From: Aplectana chamaeleonis
Lineage: Eukaryota; Nematoda; Chromadorea; Rhabditida; Cosmocercidae
DNA length: 64,000 nt
Assembly (NCBI GenBank): GCA_029168955.1
Contig: JAPDOI010000009.1
Location: 62,001-126,000 of the forward strand
Direction: 5' to 3'
Part shown: piece after piece, positions 18,801 to 31,329 of the stretch
How the letters are laid out: every line of letters starts with the position of its first letter
How positions within the stretch are numbered: position 1 is the first letter of the stretch
Made by a program: the position numbers and the translations under genes
Notes under the pieces: generated by a model
What the model was told of the DNA's origin: nothing
Databases searched by the model: none
Seen by the model: only the letters and a program-made list of their open reading frames with translations

Positions 18801-20980
18801 AGATATTAGAGAACAGGTCACGCTTGTCTAGTATAGGTTTGTTCGAACCTCTTCAATCAAATAAAGGTCAACGAATTTCGATCAATCGCAGAATGACATT
18901 CGAAGGCAGGGATAAGTGGATACAGATTTCCAAGTACACGGATAATTTATTTATTTATTATTACGTTCAATAGAATGTTCAAATAACCAACTCGTAAATG
19001 GACAGCAAAAAATAATGTAACAAAGGAATAATAAACAGTAAAGCGAAAATGTATAATGAACGATTAACCAGATATAGAATGAAAAATATAAAAGATTGAA
19101 CAAATGAAGCAAAGTAAAGCAGTAGTAGTAAATCGTCCTGGTTTCAGCACCAAGATATTGGAGTTTAAAGGCGGATACTTTTCATTATCGAGTCTCTGAC
19201 TTGAAACGATGCGTTGGGCACCAAATGTTACTAAATCACGAAGATACGGCGGAAAATGCATAAAACCGCCTAATTTCAGGAAAACATGATTTCCTGGCCT
19301 GGACTAGTTGTCCGGTAGGATGAAAGAGTTCTCGAAGGTTGCGACCGGTGAATACTCGCGTAAAAAACATGTTGCATGTAATATGGAAGGCCTGAAACAG
19401 CATACTTTGGCTCGAAACTAGTTGGGTGGAAAGCACTCAGGATTCATTCAAAGAAATGGAAATTTCCTTAACATCTACATGTGTCATAAGCATGGTAAAC
19501 GTGTCGTATCACGTGTTAGAAGCCTGTTAAAAAAGTTTCCTATCAATCAGTTCATTATAAAACTTACCCACAGGATCGCGGGGTTGTAATGCAGCACAAT
19601 AGGCTTTCACCTCAACGAGGATAGCGAGGGCAGCACGAGGAGAAGAGCTGCTGCTCGAGCAGCACGTGCTGCCTTTGTGCTGCTCTTGGCAGCGCGTGCT
19701 GCCGTCGTCCTTCATTTGTTGCCTCAGCTGCTGCTCTTTTTGTGAGCACCGCAGTGGTAACATTGCTCAAAAAGATCCATTTGAACAGCTACGAGCATAT
19801 TAACAATCAGCATGGGGATTTCTTTGTTTTGAGCAAGCACATATAGAAATATGATTAGCTATATGTCAATTCACAATTTCTCTTTTTTCCCCCAAGCAAA
19901 AAGTGTGGAATTAAAGCAATCATTCGATCTTCATCTCGGACGATTGTGTGGTTGTGAAGGAGCACATTTGGCTCTCGCCTCTAAGAGAATAGCGAGGGCA
20001 GCACAAGCGAACGAACCGCCTGCTCGAGGAGGACGTGCTGCCCTTCTTAACTCTACGCAAAGTGGTGTCCCAGAGTAACTACGACCATATTCCTAATGAG
20101 CATGGAGAGCTCTATCATTTTACAGTTGCAGATGCCCTACTCCCAACTCAGGTTCAAGCAGCTGTGCCGAATACGTCAAAACTTGTCCTGAATAGATCTA
20201 GAATCCAAAAGTTATTCTAAATTCAGGGAGAAAATGTCTAGAATTCGGTAAAATCGTGTTCCTTGTCGAGAAATGATGCAGAAATACTGCACATTTTTTC
20301 ACCAGCTAGATAATTTATTCTAGTTTTGTCGAGAATTCGCGGAAAATTCTGGACGGTCGCTCCAGAATTTAGACCTGCTTGTATTCAGCCGATTTCTCGA
20401 CAAGTTTTCTATCTCGGACAATATTTCGATCAGTTTTTCATGTCGTCAACAGGCTTGCGCTCTGAAGGTAAAATATCTGCAGGACTCTGGCAGGGCTGTG
20501 CAAGACGTCGAACGCTAAGCTGCAATTTGGGAGAAGGACTGAAAAGGACCCCAATAGGAAGATGCAGGATCGAATCGTAACTGAATGAGACATTGCTTTC
20601 AGCGTGCAGGACAACGTGCCGAGTGGACACGGCTCTGCACATTGTGCGCAGGACATCGGGCACGGGCCTGCATCGCAGAACGTCGCGCACGGGCCGTCAA
20701 ATACAGAGAACAGAACTTCGGTGGTAAGTTGGGCAGGACTTTCTGACACTGCTGTGCTGTAGGACATCGTGCAGAGCAGGCAAGTCTATGCGAAGAGTGT
20801 GGAAGATGTCGTAGGTAAAGGTTCTTGGTTCGAATTGTGAAGCCATAATTCACTGGATATTGTAGGTATCCTGACCTTCCCTGTGATGCGGCAACATCTG
20901 TTTCCTCGTGATCATTGGTGATTCGTACCCGGCGCATCTACCATATGTGACCAAGACTTTGACGTTTCCGCCTTACACCA
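18801..20980. other. Region upstream of the GPCR; contains CAGCACG-rich hairpin repeats
   Basis: Mostly AT-rich sequence that would hold the receptor's promoter. At 19,616-19,700 and 19,990-20,045 the blocks AGCGAGGGCAGCAC, GAGCAGCACGTGCTGCC and GAGGACGTGCTGCCC form local hairpins. No gene recognised. Confidence 0.4.
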
Positions 20981-20984
20981 TACA

Positions 20985-21214
20985 TGCGTGCTCAGTATAC
21001 TTGTTATCCGAAGGTAATTCCTCGGATAATGGATCGATTCGGATAATGCCATTTTAAATTTACCGGATATTGGTTCGATTCAGATTATGCGTTTTTTTCA
21101 AATTTTCGGATATTGGATCGATTCAGATAATGCCAATTTTCCAATGATTCGGATACGGATATCCGTCGGATAATTTCGAATAAATTTCGGATATTATCGG
21201 AACAAATCTCAGGC

Positions 21215-21271
<57 letters not shown>

Positions 21272-21276
21272 ACATA

Positions 21277-21372
<96 letters not shown>

Positions 21373-21800
21373 CAGTAGAATAGTAGCTACGAGAAATGGA
21401 CATATACTTAAATTACACGAGTGAGGAAACAAAAAGAAGTCAAATAGTTGATATTAAAAATGGACCGGTTTACTACATTCAACCTAAACTGAACCGATTT
21501 TTTCCGATTTTTACCCGATTTTATCCGGTTTTATATGGTTTTATCCGGTTTTGATCCAATTTTATCCAATTTTACGCAAATTTTATCCGTTTTATCCGGT
21601 TTTTAACCGATTTATCCGTTTTTATCCGAATTTTTGACCCTTCGGATAATGGTTCGATTCAGATAATGCCGATTTTAAATTTCCCGGATATTGGTTCGAT
21701 TCAGATAATGCGTGTTTTCAAATTTTCGGATATCGGATTATCCGAATCTCGGATATCCGGTCGGATATCCGAAATGGAGTGATTCGGATACTAAGTATAG
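20985..21800. repeat. CGGATAAT-type array with inverted outer edges and central CA repeat
   Basis: Two blocks (about 20,998-21,200 and 21,640-21,790) repeat CGGATATTGGTTCGATTCAG and ATAATGC-type units in the same direction. Between them lie the CA microsatellite and a TTATCCGGTTTT-rich stretch. The outer edges are inverted (GCTCAGTATACTTG against AAGTATAGTGCTC). Confidence 0.75.
21214..21368. repeat. (CA)n microsatellite, about 155 bp
   Basis: Nearly pure CA dinucleotides, interrupted only by a few TACACA units near 21,265-21,290. Confidence 0.97.
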
Positions 21801-22008
21801 TGCTCAGGCAGAACTAATTGAGAAAACTTGTTGAGAATCGAGATTTTTCTAGCATCTGCATTATGCTCAGAGTAAACAAACCGAAGGGTATGAAAGGCGC
21901 TTCATCTCATCGAATGCTCACTTGGCATTTCGAGGCCGGTCCTGAATGGAAAATTCAAGTCAATCCTGGAGAATCACTCAGAAGCCGAAGGATATTTCCA
22001 AAACTTTA

Positions 22009-22580
22009 GCTTCCTGGCAAGAGTAACGATTTGGTAATGGCAAAAAAGTTTCAAAAATGTCTTAAAATATCTTAAAAAAATTATTTGGCCTGAAGTAGTA
22101 AAAAAGCTAGGAAATGAAGTCAAATAACTGAAAATACGATTTGGCGGTCAATAATAATAAACAAACTAGCGATAAGTAAAGACAAAGGGATCAGATTTTA
22201 CAAGCTTCTCCATTTAGCTTCAAGTCATCAAAGCAAAATCAAGCGCGCTATGGAATGGAGCGTTGCGTTCACCTACATAGCTTGACCTATGCTGATTCCC
22301 TTATTACAGATTTCGAAAATGGCTTTATGTTTCCGTTGCGCGCTTGATTTTGCTTTGATAAGTTTAACGGAAAAGCTTGTAAAATCTGATCCCTCTGTCT
22401 TTACTTATCGCTAGTTAGTTCATTATTGACCGCCAAATCGTATTTTTTGTTACTTCACTTCATTTCCTAGCCTCTTTTACTACTTCAAGCTATTTTACGC
22501 TAAATCATTTTTTTAAGATACTTCAAGACATTTTTGAAACTTTTTTTGACATTACCAATGCGTTACTTTTGCCAAGAAAC
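22009..22580. mobile_element. TA-flanked fold-back MITE, 572 bp
   Basis: Long inverted arms (about 230 bp each) begin GCTTCCTGGCAAGAGTAACG on the left and, read inward, GTTTCTTGGCAAAAGTAACG on the right. TA at 22007-22008 and 22581-22582. The arms carry AAAATCAAGCGCGC and its complement around a loop at about 22,250-22,330. Confidence 0.82.
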
Positions 22581-22582
22581 TA

Positions 22583-23709
22583 AATTTCCAGAAATTTCAC
22601 ATATTTTTCCCGGAGGTTCCCTTTCTGACATGAATTTTTCTCCACGATTTCCAATTTGGATAGATGAAACGATTTTGAAGTACCCTTGAAGGTTGAGTTA
22701 TCAGGTTCAAATTGGAATAGGAGCGACCTCCACCCATTTTCTCACTCCTATCCAAAAATGAGCTCTCTAGCTCAATTTTGGGTGTACCCACAAGATCGTG
22801 AATGCCAACTGAGAAAAAGGAGATTAATACCAAAATCGAGCGGTTTTTTCAAATTTTCTCAAAAACCAGCAAACCATTTTAGACCATTTTCGGGGGATAA
22901 TACCAGCTTTTTCGCTTTTTTCAATGCAATTTAGAGCTGATTTCTTGAGTCACTCTGAACTTAGATTTCGAAAAAGCGGTTGTGCGCCTGGCCAGTTCAA
23001 AACCAAATCTGGTGGTAGCTGAGTGGGATGTGCCCCACGGCACCACAATTTTTGGTAGCTGAGAGGAATGGGCCCCACGGCTCTGGGGGGGGGGGGGAGA
23101 GTAGTCCCGAACCCGGAGACGGTGGTGAGGATCATGTCTCGGATGCCGATGGCAGCTGGGATGACCTCCCTAGAGCGGTTCCGGGTATGAACGTACCTTC
23201 CCAGAATAAAAAGAACGAAGAGTAGTAGTTGGGGACGCCATGAGTGGCAGCAGTTGGGGCCACAATGAGGAGCAGCAGTTCGGGAGAGAAGAGCATCAGT
23301 TGGGCTCACAGTGAGAAGCAGCAGTTGGGGAGACGACTGGCGCAGTTGGGGCGACTATAGCAGCACCCGCTATATAGAGCAGCAATTCGGGCAGTGAGCG
23401 GAGCAAGAAGACACAACGTGCTGCCCTGGGCAGCAGTTGGGGAAACGAAAGGGGCTTACACCTCGACGAGTACCTGCGTTAGTAATCCCCTCGTGCTGTC
23501 TTACTGTGCCGCGAGTATCTGAGTGTGTCCCCCCCCCCAACTAGTTTCATACCCATACATGTCACATATATCGGTCAATGTATACTACTTCAGGGTTATC
23601 TCGACAGAAGTAAGTCGTTTGCTACCTCTCCGCCCCACGGTACCTCGCAAAATCTCCCAAGTAACGTATACTCCCCAGGATACATATTCTACGCGCAATA
23701 AGTTTTCAA
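22583..23709. other. No gene; GCAGCAGTTGGGG-rich stretch and G-run
   Basis: A run of about 13 G at 23,084-23,097 and repeated GCAGCAGTTGGGG-like units between 23,230 and 23,460. Nothing coding recognised. Confidence 0.4.
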
Positions 23710-24162
23710 CTAGCGAGACCTAGCGAAGTTTTCGCTCAAAAAAATTTCACGTCCGATAGCTTCCTGAGGCAGATTACTCTGACAAAACGGTGTTGACTGC
23801 CATCCGTATATCCGAAAGTTGCTGTCCGTATGGACTCTCCTGAGCAGAACTGGCTGCCGGGCATTTATAGCAGGGCGTAGGGTATAAAAAACGTGGCATA
23901 AAAAAAGCAAAACATAAGAAGCCAGCGGTAGATCGTCGGTTGTTACCGGCATCTTATTTACGACCCCTTCCGTCTGTAATGTACCCAAGCTATTATTCTC
24001 GCTTTACCATCCCAGTCATGTTAAGAAAAAAACACTCGCATTTTAGATGTGGTTTCCATTGTTGACCAACACCATGCCTTTGTTCTCAATAAATGAAATA
24101 TAATCCGTGAATGTTTATGTTTTTGTGAAGCTGATTTTGATAAGCTCAGACTTTCAACATAT

Positions 24163-24305
24163 CGTCGATCACTGGTCGAGAGAGCGCCGCGTCGAACACA
24201 TGGGGCACGCACGCAAGCGAGGAGGTAGTGATGGGATCATTACCTCCTCGCTTGCGTGCGTGCCACTTGTGTTCGACGCGGCGATCTCTCGATCAGTGAT
24301 GGATC
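24163..24305. mobile_element. 143-bp palindromic MITE nested in Helitron copy 2
   Basis: Arms of about 65 bp (CGTCGATCACTGGTCGAGAG and its complement, GCACGCACGCAAGCGAGGAG and its complement) flank a loop of about 13 bases. ATAT lies on both sides. Helitron copy 1 has the uninterrupted sequence CAACATATATAAAAC, so a 4-bp ATAT duplication is the simplest reading. Confidence 0.85.
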
Positions 24306-24568
24306 ATATATAAAACTGATTTATGGAAGTTAGTAAATCAAAATGACTGAGCGGTTGTAATGTGTGAAGAACAGAGAATATGCGGAAGTGGAGCTGCTGC
24401 TTCTTTTGTCAGAATGGCGAGGAAGTGTCTCCAGAGTTTCGCGTACTCCTCAAAACGCGCTGAACGCTTCTCAAGATACATGATTTCATATCTGTTTTCT
24501 TCGCTACCCAAAGGCTAAGATTTCGCATGAAAAAATTGACAAAAACTCGCTGTTTCAATTCTCCTCTC

Positions 24569-25550
24569 TTGATGACGTCCTGCACACTCCCGCTGGGGTC
24601 CTGCACATTTTTTATGACGTCCTGCACACTCCCGCTGGGGTCCTGCACACATTCAATGACGTCCTGCACACTCCCACTGGAGACCTGCGCACTTTCTATG
24701 ACGTCCTGCACACTCCCGTTAGGGTCCTTCACACTTTCTATGACTTCCTGCACACTATCACTGGGGTCCTGCACACTTTCTATGACGTGCTGCACACTCC
24801 CGCTGGTGTCCTGCACACTTTCTCTGACGTCCTGCACACTTCCATTGGGGTCCTGCACATTTTCTATGACGTCCTGCACACTCCCGACGGGGTCCTGCAC
24901 ACTTTCTATGACGTCCTGCACACTCCCGCTGGGGTCCTGCGCACTCCTACTTAGAACTGCGCCTTTTCTATGACGTCCTGCACACTCCCGTTGGGATCCT
25001 GCACACTTTCTATGACGTCCTACACACTACCACTGGGGTGCTGAATATTTTTATGACGTCCTGCACACTCCCGCTGGGGTCCTGCACACATTCAATGACG
25101 TCATGCACACTCCCACTGGGGTTCTGCACACTCCTACTTAGGACCTGCGCTATTTCTATGACGTCCTGCACACTCCGATTAGGGTCCTGCACACTTTCTA
25201 TGACGTCCTTCACACTACCACTGGGGTCCTGCACACTTTCTATGACGTCCTGCACACTCCGATTAGGGTCCTGCACACTTTCTTTGACGTCCTGCACACT
25301 ACCACTGGGGTCCTGCACATTTTCTGTGACGTCCTGTACACTTCCGCTGGGTCCTGCACAGTTTCTATGACATCCTGCACACTCCCGCTGGGATCCTGCA
25401 CATTTTCTATGACGTCCTGCACACTCCCGCTGGGGTCCCGCACACTTTCTATGACGTCCTGCACACTTCCACTGGGGTCCTGCAAACTTTATATGACGTC
25501 TTGCACACCCTCAGTGGGGTCCTGCACACCTTTTATGACGCCCTGCATTT
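24569..25550. repeat. 42-bp minisatellite array in Helitron copy 2
   Basis: About 23 units with the same 21+21 structure as in copy 1. The GGGGTCC half dominates, and the ATTCCTACTTAGGACCTGCG-like variant is rare here, so the array has evolved separately. Confidence 0.92.
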
Positions 25551-25754
25551 TTTTGCATCGCTAGACGACTCGCAGAAGTTATTATGACCCACGGTCAAAA
25601 GTGCGCCCCACGGACAAACTCGGATGCCCCGAGGCACGTAAGAGGTGACCCGGGCTGATTTTCTGGTAATCGATAAATGTCGCACCGACCTAAATGTTGG
25701 TACCGTTTCATGCAAGTTTTGATCGGCCATTCCTAAGATAAGCGGGACACATGC

Positions 25755-25765
<11 letters not shown>

Positions 25766-25843
<78 letters not shown>
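25766..25843. repeat. (CA)n microsatellite inside Helitron copy 2
   Basis: About 78 bp of CA repeats with one CC interruption. The equivalent site in copy 1 (11,160-11,188) has only about 28 bp. Confidence 0.95.
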
Positions 25844-25845
<2 letters not shown>

Positions 25846-26086
25846 CGGGACATAACTGCTTTAAGTATAAGGATTGTTGAACACATGATACTGGTATCAT
25901 AAGGGACAATATACTTGCAACATGCCTCGGTCGTAGTAACGTCGGCAAGGATCCTAATGAGGCTTTGCCATCTCTATTGGACGCTGGCGCAAACTAGGTG
26001 CCATGTGATATAACACAGGTTTAATGAGTTCGCCCCAACCTCCAATCGGGAACGCAGAGTCCCACTAGGATCCATGCCAATGTTAA

Positions 26087-26497
26087 AGGCAGTGGCCACG
26101 ATGAAGAAAGTGTTTGGAATTTCACTAGGAATGGGTAGTGGAGGGACACTCTGTAACATTAACGTCGAAAGAACGCATGAAAACGAGCCAGGAAGAGCCC
26201 CAATAGAGCCCGAATTTGCCACTTTGAGCGCAAGGCAAACCCTAAAAGCGCATTGGCTCCCTTCATTCTCAACTTCTCCCTTTACTCAGGTCGGCTCGCA
26301 CACATCGGCTGCAGAAGACGCCAGTTACAAGCCTCGGACAACTCGTCCACCATGCTTCCTCAGCTCAATCTTCGAGAGACCAGAACTCCGTTCACACAAG
26401 ATCTTGTACGATTCCAGAGACATCATTGGAACTAGCATTAGACGGCTTTCAAGATAGGCAGAAAACATAAAAACGATTTTTATCGTGAACACTGCCT
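26087..26497 (+). mobile_element. TTAA MITE type A, 411 bp
   Basis: TTAA at 26083-26086 and 26498-26501, ends AGGCAGTGGCCACGAT and ATCGTGAACACTGCCT. It is shorter than the 486-bp norm because of an internal deletion. Confidence 0.82.
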
Positions 26498-26731
26498 TTA
26501 AAATGAATGTGAATCATCCCTACTTCCAGCTCCAACCCTGAAGCATAAGTCTTGAGCTTGAAGTTCCCGAGTAGTGTAATGGAATATGAGTGTATGTTAC
26601 GTGTCATATAAGTGTATGCTACATCCGTATCCTGACGGAAAGAATGCAAATCGAGTCTTCGCTTCACCCAGACGGTATGTAAGGAGCGCAAGGAAACTAC
26701 CTAAAGGTGTAAAGTCAATATGTTTGTCAAA

Positions 26732-27060
26732 TATGTTTCAGACTCGACGGACTATACAATGATGTGGTGGAAAATGGTAGAAAGTGCCATCGAAATCGTA
26801 GTAATAAATGTGAAGTTCCGAAAATATGAGTGTATAGGGTTTTCAACGCAATGAATCCGCCTATGATAGTCAGAAGTGCGCAGCACAACGCCGCGAAGCA
26901 ACATCTGCAAAAATAATCAGGCTGAACGTATGAATGAAACACAGTTTATACATTCGAAATTGTGATCGGCTTACCTCTGCTGAACAGCCTCATTGAAATG
27001 ATATAGTCCTGAACTTGTCTCACAATTGAGTAACGCGCAAAGGAAGAGCGAAGATATCAT
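26732..27060 (-). CDS. Possible two-exon membrane protein, unrecognised
   Basis: On the minus strand an ATG (about 27060) opens MISSLFLCALLNCETSSG and runs to a good donor (CAGAG/GTAAGC, about 26973). After about 70 bases an acceptor TTTTTGCAG (about 26908) continues in frame as RCCFAALCCALLTIIGGF, a membrane span, then IALKTLYTHIFGTSHL, to a stop near 26732. The splice pair, signal-like start and hydrophobic span suggest coding. The C-terminal third reads poorly and another donor may exist. I know no family for it. Confidence 0.35.
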
Positions 27061-27915
27061 AACAGAAAAAGTAACTTTGCACTTAGATTCAAATAACAAT
27101 ACTATACAGAGATCTATGTGGGATACGGATGTGGATGTCTACATGATGCATGATCACAGCAAACGACTTCCTGTTGTGCAGACGTGCATATTCCGAAACA
27201 ATTACGCTCACTGAATACAGAAAGCGCGCTTACACTGTGAAAAAGAAAAAAACTGTGATGCATGTGTGAAAAACACATTGGAATGCAAGGCGTTCAATGA
27301 ATCAGCTACTGCGCCTACAAGAGCAGCAATATTTGTCTTTCCTTATCCCTACCCACATAGCCCAACCGAGAGTGATTTCTGGAGTCTCTTACTATAAGGA
27401 GCGCTTGCGGAACACTGTTCTCGATGATTGGTGTTATTCGGACTGGTTTCAACAGATATCAAGTCCGATATTGTAAGCGATAGCGAACAAAGTCGTCCGG
27501 GAGTCGAAATCTGGGTTAACATGAAACCACAAAAAGGGGAAAAACGAAGGAAAGCTCGTATTTTTTTCAACGAGGCATTTATGACAACTGCACGTAAAAG
27601 CCGCACCATGGCGGTCTTCCTGTCTCAAGTTGTGAAATATAGCTAGCTATCGTAGTGAGAAGACAACAAGGTTTCATCCAGTATTCTCACGCTAATCCGA
27701 AAAGCCCCGTCTATTCCAGGAGCAAATAAAGTTACCAGTTTTAATTAACTTCGAACCAAATACAAAGTATCAGGCTCGTTTTCTCACTGGCTACTCCTGC
27801 ATTTGCAAACACTGTCATCATGAGAAGCGTATACTAGTTGGGGAAAATACGTACGTTAAGTATAAGAACCGGGTGGTGGACTTTAGGACACAACGATTGT
27901 AGCGTACCTCGTTAA

Positions 27916-28489
27916 AGGCAGCGTCCGCGCTGAAAACCACAACTGTGTTTTTCTTCTCAGTCCAATGTATGAACCAAGTGGAGATAGTTGGCGAAGCTTG
28001 AGATCTCAATGTTGCGTATTCATAAAGCTATAGGCTCGTGAAAATCGCTTCGTGGTCTAAAAAGGCGTTTTCACGGTCGATCATCTAACACGAGGAACAG
28101 AAACCCCACGACAGGCTTCGGCAGGCCGCGGAAATCCAATTTTCTTAATTCTTTGTTCCGAAGAATCTTCGAGTTCAGACCTGGCTATTGAAAGCCTCCT
28201 ATTTTTAGATGATCATTGACAGCAGAGAAGCGAAAAGAATTGCGGAACCCAGAAAGTTAAGGGGGCTAAACAAATTCAGCCGTTAAAATTTCCGATATTT
28301 GTGTAATACACAAGACACACCGGACAGACGTGAGAAAAAGGAAGCTGAATGCTGAGAGATTTTCAAGCGAGTTTTTTTCTGAAACTTGAGTGTTTTGGGT
28401 GGTCTCTTTATGATATATGACAACCTGGTAAGCCTACCTGCACAAAATTGTGAAAAAAATAAACACGGTTTTTTGCGCGTACGCTGCCT
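27916..28489. mobile_element. TTAA-family MITE with AGGCAGCGT ends
   Basis: Left end AGGCAGCGTCCGCGC after TTAA; right end GCGCGTACGCTGCCT followed by GTAA, so one flank has mutated. The interior is unlike type A. Confidence 0.6.
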
Positions 28490-30165
28490 GTAACGATGGT
28501 TCGCACGTGCTCATAGTTTCCCAATTAATTATCTCTGGCAGAGAATTCCCCCAATTAATGATCTCTGGCAGACATCGCACTACGACCAGCTCGTCGTGGG
28601 GCGCCAAGGAACTTGACTTCGCATCGGAGGTGGAGGGAGAGTGATTACGCTTAGCTGACCCATGCTAATCACTTCACCATTGGGAAGAACAGAGACCTGA
28701 TTCTTTTGTCGATTTGGTTGTAGAAATGTATCCCGAAGAACGACTGAGTATTTAACAGATGAAGGAGTACAGAACATGAGTGCAGTAAGATGATTGAAAA
28801 CATTTAATTGATTAAGGCGTGGGAAACATATATGAAACAAAATGAATATGACCAAATTTGCAAAATTCATACCTAGGCAAACTGATCGAATGAAAAATGT
28901 GAAAACTGAATGAAAAAAAAAGAAATGAAAAGAGATGGAAGGTGGTACATAAAATAGTAAAAAAATAATGTCAAGTTAGACAACAAGTTTTATTCTTGGC
29001 TTGGAATATATTTTCCATTACTTAGAAAAGAGATTCTATGGATGTAATGACTTCCGGCAACAACTTAAATATTTGATTTTCACTTCACATGTTACCGTTA
29101 AATTCGGTTCTGATTTCAAGGTCGTAACTTTCCAGCTATTTTTCACGTTTTATAGAAAATTTGGTCGGAAACTTTTTTTTGTGCGGTAATTTTGTTTCGG
29201 TAAATTTCTTGCCGAAACTTTTTACCACGCTTGCAATGAAAACGTTTCAAGGTTTTTCGGGTGGAGGAACACTTCGGTTAATCTTCTTGAGAACAAAGCC
29301 GTGAAAATGTGTGAGAAACTTATGGGATTAACAGGGTGCTTTTTCAATATGGTGACAAGGTTTCAAATCTCATTCCGTCGACATATGTGCGTGCCTAAGC
29401 GGCTTATGTGTTTTTTTCTTTTCTATAAACCTCTCTTTCAAAGCGTACGTACGAAAATTTCATAGCCTGAAATCGTTTTTTGAAATCGATGGCGGGCAAG
29501 CCATTTAGGGGTCCTAAATTTGTACCAATCGAATCGGTTCGTATTCGATGATCTTTCCTCCTTCCCGTATGAGGGTGTATAGAACTGCTCTCAGAATCAA
29601 ATACCGGTAAATCTGGTTTTTATCCAAAAAAGGATGATCAGGTGGCCATGAAGGAATAATTTAGTTCCCAAAGGGACCCTTAAGAGGTATTTTGATGTAA
29701 TGATTCATGTGTTATCGTAATAAACGATTTCTACCACTCCTGTAATCAATAGCGACGAGGAATTGGTTTCCTTCTGTGGTCCAGTCATGAGCGGCGAAGT
29801 GCAGCCTTCATAGCGGAGGGCGCCTGTACAAATCATACGAGCCCCAGCCCTCCTCGCCGCCGCGAGATCTTGGCTGTCTGATGTCTCTCGCAGAGGCTCG
29901 ACAGAAAGATTGCTGTTGGCAACTTTGGCGAGGCGCGAGATGGCGTATAACTACTCCACCCTATAATGATTTTGTCCTAAAGACTCCCTCCTATAAGAAC
30001 CAGAGAAAAGTTACTGCTTCTCCACATGGGGCTTCTTCCCCTCCCTTGATCGCTGGCTAGTCAAGATAAAGGAAAAAAGAAGTGCAGACAACTTTTTTAC
30101 TTACATACGCATAGCGAGAAGCCAGGTTGGCTTGATTATGGTAATCATAGAAGCGACGAAGTTTC
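28490..30165. other. No recognised feature
   Basis: AT-rich, with one short direct duplication near 28,518-28,573 (CCAATTAATNATCTCTGGCA twice, 39 bp apart). No coding signal. Confidence 0.4.
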
Positions 30166-31329
30166 TTAAGGGCAGTGTTCACGATAAAAAAACCGTTTTA
30201 TAGTTTTCGATGTTTTTGGGTAGGTTAGTCCATTAAGAAGAGTTCAATAGGGAAAAGTTACCATAGAACATGTAATCTATGAAGAAATTAATTTTGCCTG
30301 TTTGTGTGTCACGCTCAATGCGTCGTCCGCAAAGAGACTGCGGACAATGCATCGAACCTAACGTCAGGAGAATGGTTTCGCGCTTAAAAATTCTTGGGCA
30401 AGTGACTTTGCTTTCTGTTTCCTGTACCAAAAAGTTTGAAAATAAGAGCCACCAATGTAAAGTGTGCCCGAATGAGAGTGGCGGCCCACGCGCCCGGCGT
30501 GCTTGGCAGGCGGCCGTCGCATGTGCCGCTCTCGGACGAGTGTTGGATATCAACAACGACCATCCCCTCTATCCCCCCGTCTGCAGAGCTGATTGATTGG
30601 CGCAGTGCTTCCTGCCAGCTGGTGCCGGCCCCGTTTGTAGTCGATGGCGGTGGGGACGTTTCGCATGCTCGTCCGAGAGAGGCGAACGCGACGGCCGTCT
30701 GCCAAGCCGCATGGGCCGCCATTCTTATCAGGACACACCTTACATGCTGTGATGTTAGAACTGTTCGCGATGAAAAACATTCGAAAATTCGGTGTCTGTT
30801 CCTACGGTAACACGGATTCAGGGCAACTATTATAGGCCGTGGGCGGGGAGGCCCAATGGGTTGGCGGGGGGCGGCCAAGAGGCACCCAAAAAGGGTGTGC
30901 CGTCAGTACCAGTAGACACGTTTTATGGTGGGGAGTGAGATAATTGCACCGCACCTCCCTACCTACGGCAGATGGCCAACGCCGCGTTGCGGTGAAAGGT
31001 GTCGCGCATGCGACGGGTGAAGTGGAACTCCGTTTCGAGCTGCTATCAGGGGCAGTGAAGCTGAAATTCGGCAAGTGAGCCACAGCGAGATTGAGCTTCA
31101 TCCTCAAGCAGTCATATCTTGAACCCTTTACATGTAAACCTTTGAAATCCACTCTGAAGACAGTAACGTTTCGTTTTCCCAATTTACTAACCAGCCAAGA
31201 GGCTGAATGTACCTCTCAGGGATACCAGTTCTAGAATTACCGACTTCACGCAAAAGCTGAAATTGAAAAATTTCAAAGTTCACTCTGCACACTAAAATTT
31301 TCAGTTTTCTGGCTATAAGACCATTCATG

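Larger units (their letters stand above)
23710..25873 (-). mobile_element. Non-autonomous Helitron copy 2 with minisatellite and nested MITE
   Basis: Same termini as copy 1 on the minus strand: TCCTTATACTTAAAGCAG after host A, then hairpin AGCGAAGTTTTCGCT (23722-23736) and CTAG before host T. Homology with copy 1 runs through the left flank of the array, the array itself, the 3' block with GACCCACGG and GTACC, and a CA-rich run. A 143-bp MITE interrupts it at 24163. Confidence 0.88.

Noticed and set aside
21085..21432. CVCVCV-type open frames
   Set aside because: They are translations of the CA microsatellite.
21060..21690. GGTTCGATTC words resembling tRNA T-loops
   Set aside because: They recur as part of the CGGATATTGGTTCGATTCAG satellite unit and have no tRNA fold around them.
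24409..25564. Long repeat-encoding frames in the second array
   Set aside because: Same minisatellite; length and boundaries follow the array, not a gene.
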